A DNA stretch of 8,912 bases from Pseudomonadota bacterium (lineage in GTDB: Bacteria; Pseudomonadota; Alphaproteobacteria; Caulobacterales; Caulobacteraceae), in the NCBI GenBank assembly GCA_023436945.1, contig JAEZHG010000100.1:1-8912 (forward strand), read 5' to 3'. The translations under genes were made by a program, and so were the position numbers. Positions 4,765 through 8,912 of the stretch are shown here, piece after piece; the stretch's first letter is position 1; every line of letters starts with the position of its first letter. The notes beneath the pieces are model-generated. The model did no database searches. It was not told where the DNA came from and saw only the letters and a list, made by a program, of their open reading frames with translations.

Positions 4765-6233
4765 ATGTCGTTCACCGCAGCCGGATTGGCCTTGCCGCCG
4801 GTGACCTTCATGACCTGACCGACGAACCAACCGATAGCTTGCGGCTTCTCGGCGACGGCAGCAGCCTTGTCCGGATTGGCGGCGATGATGTCATCGACAG
4901 CCTTTTCAATGGCACCGGTGTCGGTGACCTGCTTCAGGCCGTGCTTCTCGACGACTTCCGACGGCGAGCCTTCGCCGTTCCAGACGTGATCGAACACTTC
5001 CTTGGCGATCTTCGACGAGATGACGTTCGTTTCGATCAGCTCGACCAACTCGGCCACGTGTGCGGCAGGCAGCGGGTTGTCACTGAAGTCGCGGTGGTCG
5101 GCAGCCAGACGGGCCGAAACCTCGTTCGTCACCCAGTTGGCGACCAGCTTGGCGTCACGGCCTTTGGCGGCTTCCTCGAAATAGTCAGCCTTGGCCTGTT
5201 CCGAGATCAGTACGATGGCGTCGTATTGCGACAAACCATACTGGTCCATCAGACGACGGCGCTTGTCATCCGGCAGTTCCGGCAGGTTGGCCTTGATCTC
5301 GTCGACCCAAGCCTGTTCCAGAACCAGCGGCAGCAGGTCCGGATCGGGGAAGTAGCGGTAATCCTGTGCTTCTTCCTTCGAACGCATGGAGCGGGTCTCG
5401 CCCTTGGTCGGGTCGTACAGGCGGGTTTCCTGATCGACCTTGCCACCGTCCTCGATGATCTCGATCTGACGGCGGGCCTCATAGTTGATAGCCTGCGAGA
5501 TGAAGCGGAACGAGTTGACGTTCTTGATCTCGCAACGGGTGCCGAGGAAGCTGAAGTCGCCGGTTTCCTTGAACTTGTCGTAGTTGCCGACGGGGCAAAC
5601 CGACACGTTCACGTCCGCACGCAGGTTGCCCTTCTCCATGTCACCGTCGCAGGTGCCAAGGTACATCAGGATAGTGCGGATCTTCTTCACATAGGCGACG
5701 GCCTGTTCCGGCGAGCGGATATCCGGACGCGACACGATTTCCATGAGGGCAGTGCCCGCACGGTTCAGGTCGACATAGGAATCCGTCGGCGACAGGTCGT
5801 GGATCAGTTTACCCGCGTCCTGCTCAAGGTGCAGGCGTTCGATACCGACGTTGAAGAAGGTGCCGTCCTCGGCCTCTACTTCGACCACGCCCTCACCCAC
5901 GATCGGGTGATACAGCTGGCTGATCTGATAGCCGGTCGGAAGGTCCGGATAGAAATAGTTCTTGCGGTCAAACTGGGACTTCAGGTTGATCTGGGCGCGC
6001 AGCCCCAGACCCGACTTCACAGCCTGCTCGACGCAGAACTTGTTCAGGGTCGGCAGCATGCCGGGGAAACCGGCATCGACCAGCGAAACCTGCTCGTTCG
6101 GACCCGCGCCGAAGCCGACAGCCGCGCCCGAGAAGAGCTTGGCCTTCGAGGCGACCTGAGCATGGATTTCCAGACCCATGACGATTTCCCAATCGCCGGT
6201 GCGGCCTTTGATTACAGTTGCGTTCGCGCTCAT
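4740..6233 (-). CDS. gatB: Aspartyl/glutamyl-tRNA amidotransferase subunit B
   Basis: GatB is the tRNA-binding and kinase subunit of GatCAB. It phosphorylates the side chain of mischarged Glu-tRNA(Gln) or Asp-tRNA(Asn), which is then amidated with ammonia from GatA. The 497-residue length is normal. The cradle domain shows GLEIHAQV (20-27, with metal-site E22 and H24), LEQDAGK (136-142), [18 protein letters not shown] (154-171) and [11 protein letters not shown] (202-212). The C-terminal third is the helical GatB/YqeY domain ending near KSKLGL. The ATG at 6233 lies 2 bases after the gatA stop codon, implying translational coupling. GTG codons at 6245-6239 overlap the gatA end and are less likely starts. 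The gene ends inside the terminator stem. Confidence 0.97.
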   Translation of the reverse strand: MSANATVIKGRTGDWEIVMGLEIHAQVASKAKLFSGAAVGFGAGPNEQVSLVDAGFPGMLPTLNKFCVEQAVKSGLGLRAQINLKSQFDRKNYFYPDLPTGYQISQLYHPIVGEGVVEVEAEDGTFFNVGIERLHLEQDAGKLIHDLSPTDSYVDLNRAGTALMEIVSRPDIRSPEQAVAYVKKIRTILMYLGTCDGDMEKGNLRADVNVSVCPVGNYDKFKETGDFSFLGTRCEIKNVNSFRFISQAINYEARRQIEIIEDGGKVDQETRLYDPTKGETRSMRSKEEAQDYRYFPDPDLLPLVLEQAWVDEIKANLPELPDDKRRRLMDQYGLSQYDAIVLISEQAKADYFEEAAKGRDAKLVANWVTNEVSARLAADHRDFSDNPLPAAHVAELVELIETNVISSKIAKEVFDHVWNGEGSPSEVVEKHGLKQVTDTGAIEKAVDDIIAANPDKAAAVAEKPQAIGWFVGQVMKVTGGKANPAAVNDILKSKLGL

Positions 6234-6235
6234 GC

Positions 6236-7714
6236 TCACCACCACTTAGCCGGCTTGGAAACGAAGCCGGCGCTGTCTTCAATCGCGCCTGCGACCTTGA
6301 AGACGGTATCTTCATCCAGTGCCTTGCCGATGACCTGAAGGCCGAGCGGCAGGCCGTCCTTGCTCAGGCCAGCAGGCACCGAGATACCCGGCAGACCTGC
6401 CAGGTTGGTCGTGACGGTGAAGACGTCGTTCAGATACATGGTCAGCGGGTCGATCTGCTTGTCGCCCAGCTTGAAGGCGGCCGACGGCGTCGAAGGCGTC
6501 AGGATGGCGTCCACCTTGCCCCAGACATTGTCGAAGTCCTCGGCAATACGACGACGCACCTTCAGGGCGCGGACGTAATAGGCGTCATAGAAGCCTGCCG
6601 ACAGGACGTAGGCACCGATGGTCAGACGGCGTTGCACTTCCTTACCGAAGCCCTCGGCGCGCGATGCGGCGTAGAGGTCATCCAGCGAGGAGAACTCTTC
6701 GGCGCGGTGGCCAAAGCGCATACCGTCATAACGAGCGAGGTTCGACGAGGCTTCTGCCGGAGCCACGATATAATAGGTCGGCAGGGCGTACTTCGTGTGC
6801 GGCAGGCTGATCTCGACGATCTCGCAGCCCGCTGCCTTCAGCCATTCGACGCCTTGGGCCCACAGGGCCTTGATCTCTTCCGGCATGCCGTCAACGACAT
6901 ATTCCGCCGGAACGCCGATGCGCAGTCCCTTGACCGATTGGCCAACCGACTGGGTCCAGTCAGGGGTCGGTACGTTCAGGCTGGTCGAGTCCTTCTCGTC
7001 GAAGGAGCACATGGAGTTCAGCAGCAGGGCCGAGTCCTTGACCGTCTTGGTGATCGGGCCAGCCTGATCGAGCGACGAGGCGAAGGCCACCATGCCGAAA
7101 CGGCTGGCGCGACCATAGGTCGGCTTGAGGCCGACGGTGCCGGTGAAGGCTGCCGGCTGACGGATCGAGCCGCCGGTGTCCGAGGCGGTCGCAGCAAGGC
7201 AGAGGTCAGCAGCAACAGCCGATGCCGAACCACCTGACGAACCACCCGGGGTCAGTTTGGCGTCATCGCCATTGGCTTTCCACGGGTTCACAACCGGACC
7301 GAAGGCCGAGGTCTCGTTGGCCGAACCCATGGCGAACTCGTCCATGTTCAGCTTCCCGAGCATGACCGCACCGTCGCGCCACAGATTGGCAGTCACGGTC
7401 GATTCATACGGCGGCACAAAGCCGCGCAGCATGTTGGAGCCAGCAGCCGTCTGCACACCCTCGGTGCAGAACAGGTCCTTGATACCCAGCGGCGCGCCTT
7501 CCAGCGCACCACCCTCGCCTGCGGCGATACGGGCGTCAGAAGCGCGGGCCTGCTCCAGAGCCTTCTCGCCCGTCACTTCGACATAGGCGTTAAGTGCAGG
7601 ATTTGAGGCTTCGATCTCGGTCAGGAAGGCCTTGGTGATTTCTTCCGACGAGAATTGCTTGGACTTGAGGCCGTCAACGGCATCAACCAGCGTCAGTTTG
7701 GTCAGGTCGCTCAT
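6236..7714 (-). CDS. gatA: Aspartyl/glutamyl-tRNA amidotransferase subunit A
   Basis: GatA is the amidase-signature subunit that hydrolyses glutamine to ammonia for GatB. The 492-residue protein carries the complete catalytic triad: K79 in [10 protein letters not shown], the cis-Ser S159 in GGSSGGSA, and nucleophile S183 in [11 protein letters not shown]. The spacing equals that of known GatA proteins. The C-terminal part has the family end [24 protein letters not shown]. The ATG at 7714 is chosen because GGAG (7722-7725), which runs into the gatC stop codon TAA, lies 11 bases upstream, and because family members start like [13 protein letters not shown] longer reading frame upstream overlaps gatC and is not real. 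Only 4 bases separate it from gatC and 2 from gatB, so the three genes form one tight operon. Confidence 0.97.
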   Translation of the reverse strand: MSDLTKLTLVDAVDGLKSKQFSSEEITKAFLTEIEASNPALNAYVEVTGEKALEQARASDARIAAGEGGALEGAPLGIKDLFCTEGVQTAAGSNMLRGFVPPYESTVTANLWRDGAVMLGKLNMDEFAMGSANETSAFGPVVNPWKANGDDAKLTPGGSSGGSASAVAADLCLAATASDTGGSIRQPAAFTGTVGLKPTYGRASRFGMVAFASSLDQAGPITKTVKDSALLLNSMCSFDEKDSTSLNVPTPDWTQSVGQSVKGLRIGVPAEYVVDGMPEEIKALWAQGVEWLKAAGCEIVEISLPHTKYALPTYYIVAPAEASSNLARYDGMRFGHRAEEFSSLDDLYAASRAEGFGKEVQRRLTIGAYVLSAGFYDAYYVRALKVRRRIAEDFDNVWGKVDAILTPSTPSAAFKLGDKQIDPLTMYLNDVFTVTTNLAGLPGISVPAGLSKDGLPLGLQVIGKALDEDTVFKVAGAIEDSAGFVSKPAKWW

Positions 7715-7718
7715 ACTC

Positions 7719-8006
7719 TTACTCCACGACCTTCGGAACGACGAAGAAGCCGTCGGTCGCCTTAGGGGCGTTCGACAGGACTGCTTCAATCTTGTTGCCG
7801 TCGCTGACAACGTCTTCACGCAGGTTCAGCGATTGGGCCACGTTCGAGGTCATAGGCTCAACGCCCTCCACATCGACCTCGTTAAGCTGCTCGATCCAGT
7901 TCAGGATGCCATTCAGCTCCTGGGCCAGCGGCTCCAGTCGGTCCTCGGGGGTCTTGATACGGGCGAGGTGGGCAACCCGCCTCACCGTCGCGGCGTCGAT
8001 AGCCAT
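7719..8006 (-). CDS. gatC: Aspartyl/glutamyl-tRNA amidotransferase subunit C
   Basis: GatC is the small subunit that wraps around GatA and GatB and stabilises the complex. The 95-residue protein has the usual length and motifs: [13 protein letters not shown] near the start, [23 protein letters not shown] in the middle, LREDVVSDG, and a C-terminal end [10 protein letters not shown]. The ATG at 8006 follows GGAG (8013-8016) by 6 bases. It is the first gene of the gatC-gatA-gatB operon, and its promoter should lie in the 121-base gap shared with the divergent ruvX. Confidence 0.96.
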   Translation of the reverse strand: MAIDAATVRRVAHLARIKTPEDRLEPLAQELNGILNWIEQLNEVDVEGVEPMTSNVAQSLNLREDVVSDGNKIEAVLSNAPKATDGFFVVPKVVE

Positions 8007-8055
8007 GAAAATCTCCGAATAATCCGGTGGCACAGACGATAGGGAGTCGTCGCGC

Positions 8056-8073
8056 CTACATTAGGAATGTGGG
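8056..8073. promoter_or_regulatory. Small inverted repeat in the gatC/ruvX divergent gap
   Basis: CTACATT and AATGTGG flank AGG, giving a 7-bp imperfect palindrome (one G-T pair) centred near 8064. It lies midway between two divergent starts, where an operator could act on both. I could not place convincing -35 and -10 boxes for either gene. Confidence 0.25.
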
Positions 8074-8127
8074 TTACCGCTCCGTCGCGCCTTCGACAAG
8101 CGCTTCGCTATGTAATATGGAGCCCGA

Positions 8128-8607
8128 GTGCCAGTATTTGACCTAAAAGACCTGCCCGCCGCCTGCCCTCCGAACACTCCGTGGATCGGACTGGACCTTG
8201 GCGAGAAGACCATCGGCGTTGCCGTGTCCGATGGCGGCCGCATGATTGCCAGCCCGCTCAAGCTGATCCGCAAGAGCAAATTCACACTCGAAGCCGAAGA
8301 ACTGTTCAAGCTGATGGAAGGCCGCAATGTCTCGGCTCTGGTCGTCGGCCTGCCGCTGAACATGGACGGCACAGAAGGCCCGCGCGCCCAGTCGTGCCGC
8401 GCATTCGCCCGCAATCTCGAACGCTTCCGCCCTGTGAACGTGGCGTTTCAGGACGAGCGCCTGTCGACTGCTGGCGTTGAACGCTTCCTGATCGAGGAAC
8501 TGGACCTGAATCGCAAGCGCCGCGCAGAAGTCGTGGACCGCACCGCGGCGTCGTGGATTTTGCAGGGCGCACTGGATAACCTGCGCATCAACGACCCGAC
8601 TTTCTAA
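8128..8607 (+). CDS. ruvX: RuvX/YqgF family RNase H-fold nuclease (putative Holliday junction resolvase / pre-16S rRNA nuclease)
   Basis: The 159-residue protein has the YqgF/RuvX RNase H-like fold. Known members process the 5' end of 16S rRNA precursor and have been proposed to cut Holliday junctions. The acidic active site is intact: D23 in GLDLGEKTIGVAVS, E110 in FQDERLST, and D137 in VVDRTAASWILQ. VVGLPLNMDG (72-81) is another family motif. It starts with GTG at 8128 after GGAG (8119-8122), 5 bases away; an ATG at 8117 opens only a short dead-end frame. It is divergent from gatC and followed by pyrB on the same strand. Confidence 0.94.
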   Translation: MPVFDLKDLPAACPPNTPWIGLDLGEKTIGVAVSDGGRMIASPLKLIRKSKFTLEAEELFKLMEGRNVSALVVGLPLNMDGTEGPRAQSCRAFARNLERFRPVNVAFQDERLSTAGVERFLIEELDLNRKRRAEVVDRTAASWILQGALDNLRINDPTF

Positions 8608-8626
8608 GCACAAACAGAAACCTGAT

Positions 8627-8657
8627 GTGACGCCATCCACGGATATGATGGCGTCAC
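8627..8657. repeat. 11-bp inverted repeat between ruvX and pyrB
   Basis: GTGACGCCATC (8627-8637) and GATGGCGTCAC (8647-8657) are perfect arms around a 9-base loop, 19 bases after the ruvX stop codon. No T-run follows on the plus strand, so it may be a terminator lacking a U-tract, an mRNA 3' end stabiliser, or a site acting on pyrB. Confidence 0.5.
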
Positions 8658-8699
8658 CCTATTCCATCGAGCGCGAGTCACGCCTATAGCGGCTACTCG

Positions 8700-8912
8700 A
8701 TGACCCAAGCCGCCACCGTCACCGAAATCATTCAGGAGCGGCTGACGCCGTTCCCCAAAGATCACTTCCTCGCCGCAGCGGATCTCAATCCGCCCGCCGC
8801 CATGGCCTTGCTCGACCTTGCCGACGCCTTCGTCGACTTCAACCGTCAGAGCGCCAAGGGCGTCGATGTGATGCGCGGCCAGACGGTCGTGAACCTGTTC
8901 TTCGAGAACTCG
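8700..8912 (+). CDS. pyrB: Aspartate carbamoyltransferase catalytic subunit (5' part, cut by the right edge)
   Basis: PyrB condenses carbamoyl phosphate and aspartate in the second step of pyrimidine synthesis, in the cytoplasm. Only the first 71 codons are present. They show the family start: PFPKDHFLAAADLNPPAAMALLDLAD, then VMRGQTVVNLFFENS, which is the beginning of the carbamoyl-phosphate loop that normally continues with STRT. The ATG at 8700 is the first in-frame start. Its ribosome binding site is poor, so translation may be coupled to upstream reading or the start may differ slightly. No pyrimidine-linked attenuator with a T-run is visible between ruvX and this gene. Confidence 0.92.
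   Translation, partial: MTQAATVTEIIQERLTPFPKDHFLAAADLNPPAAMALLDLADAFVDFNRQSAKGVDVMRGQTVVNLFFENS

Noticed and set aside
4839..6338. Open frame of 499 codons on the plus strand opposite gatB
   Set aside because: gatB is an unmistakable full-length family member on the other strand; the antisense frame has no recognisable motif or ribosome site.
8093..8118. TCGACA and TAATAT as a ruvX promoter
   Set aside because: The spacing is only 14 bases and the -10 candidate touches the ribosome binding site, so it would not leave a usable leader.
8645..8689. Possible leader peptide (about 14 codons) just before pyrB
   Set aside because: It starts inside the inverted repeat and ends 10 bases before the pyrB ATG, but there is no good ribosome site, no U-tract attenuator and no run of informative codons.

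Overview
The window reads as alphaproteobacterial housekeeping chromosome, most likely Caulobacterales and perhaps Asticcacaulis. The clues are an NDUFS4-type accessory subunit of complex I, a gatC-gatA-gatB cluster divergent from ruvX with pyrB beyond it, RcnB-family periplasmic proteins, and a moderately GC-rich composition. The genus is an inference. I see no transposase, integrase, CRISPR array, phage gene or foreign island.

Left part (1-2712), all on the minus strand. From right to left in transcription order there is a YfcG-like glutathione transferase, a 96-residue Sel1-like repeat protein, an NDUFS4-family protein with its own terminator, a tRNA-Arg(TCT) with encoded CCA, and the N-terminal 222 codons of an ammonium transporter (amtB) that runs off the left edge. 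The 336-base amtB leader holds three GCCT cores spaced exactly 11 bp apart.

Middle (2800-4631), plus strand. Two consecutive RcnB-family genes encode secreted, arginine-rich proteins. Each has its own terminator, and each is preceded by the same two-part site (GTTCAG, 5 bp, then GTTC, an 11-bp period). This suggests two separate transcription units under one regulator. Both mature proteins lack lysine and cysteine. The second carries a disordered arginine-rich segment of about 190 residues.

Right part (4640-8912). A structured intergenic segment is followed by the minus-strand operon gatC-gatA-gatB, which encodes the tRNA-dependent amidotransferase that makes Gln-tRNA(Gln) and/or Asn-tRNA(Asn). 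Its terminator stem contains the last gatB codons and the stop codon. Divergently on the plus strand lie ruvX, an 11-bp inverted repeat, and the first 71 codons of pyrB (aspartate carbamoyltransferase), cut by the right edge.

The best leads are regulatory or structural: the shared site before the two rcnB-like genes, their lysine-free composition, the terminator built into the end of gatB, and several strong unexplained hairpins. I found no convincing new multi-gene system.
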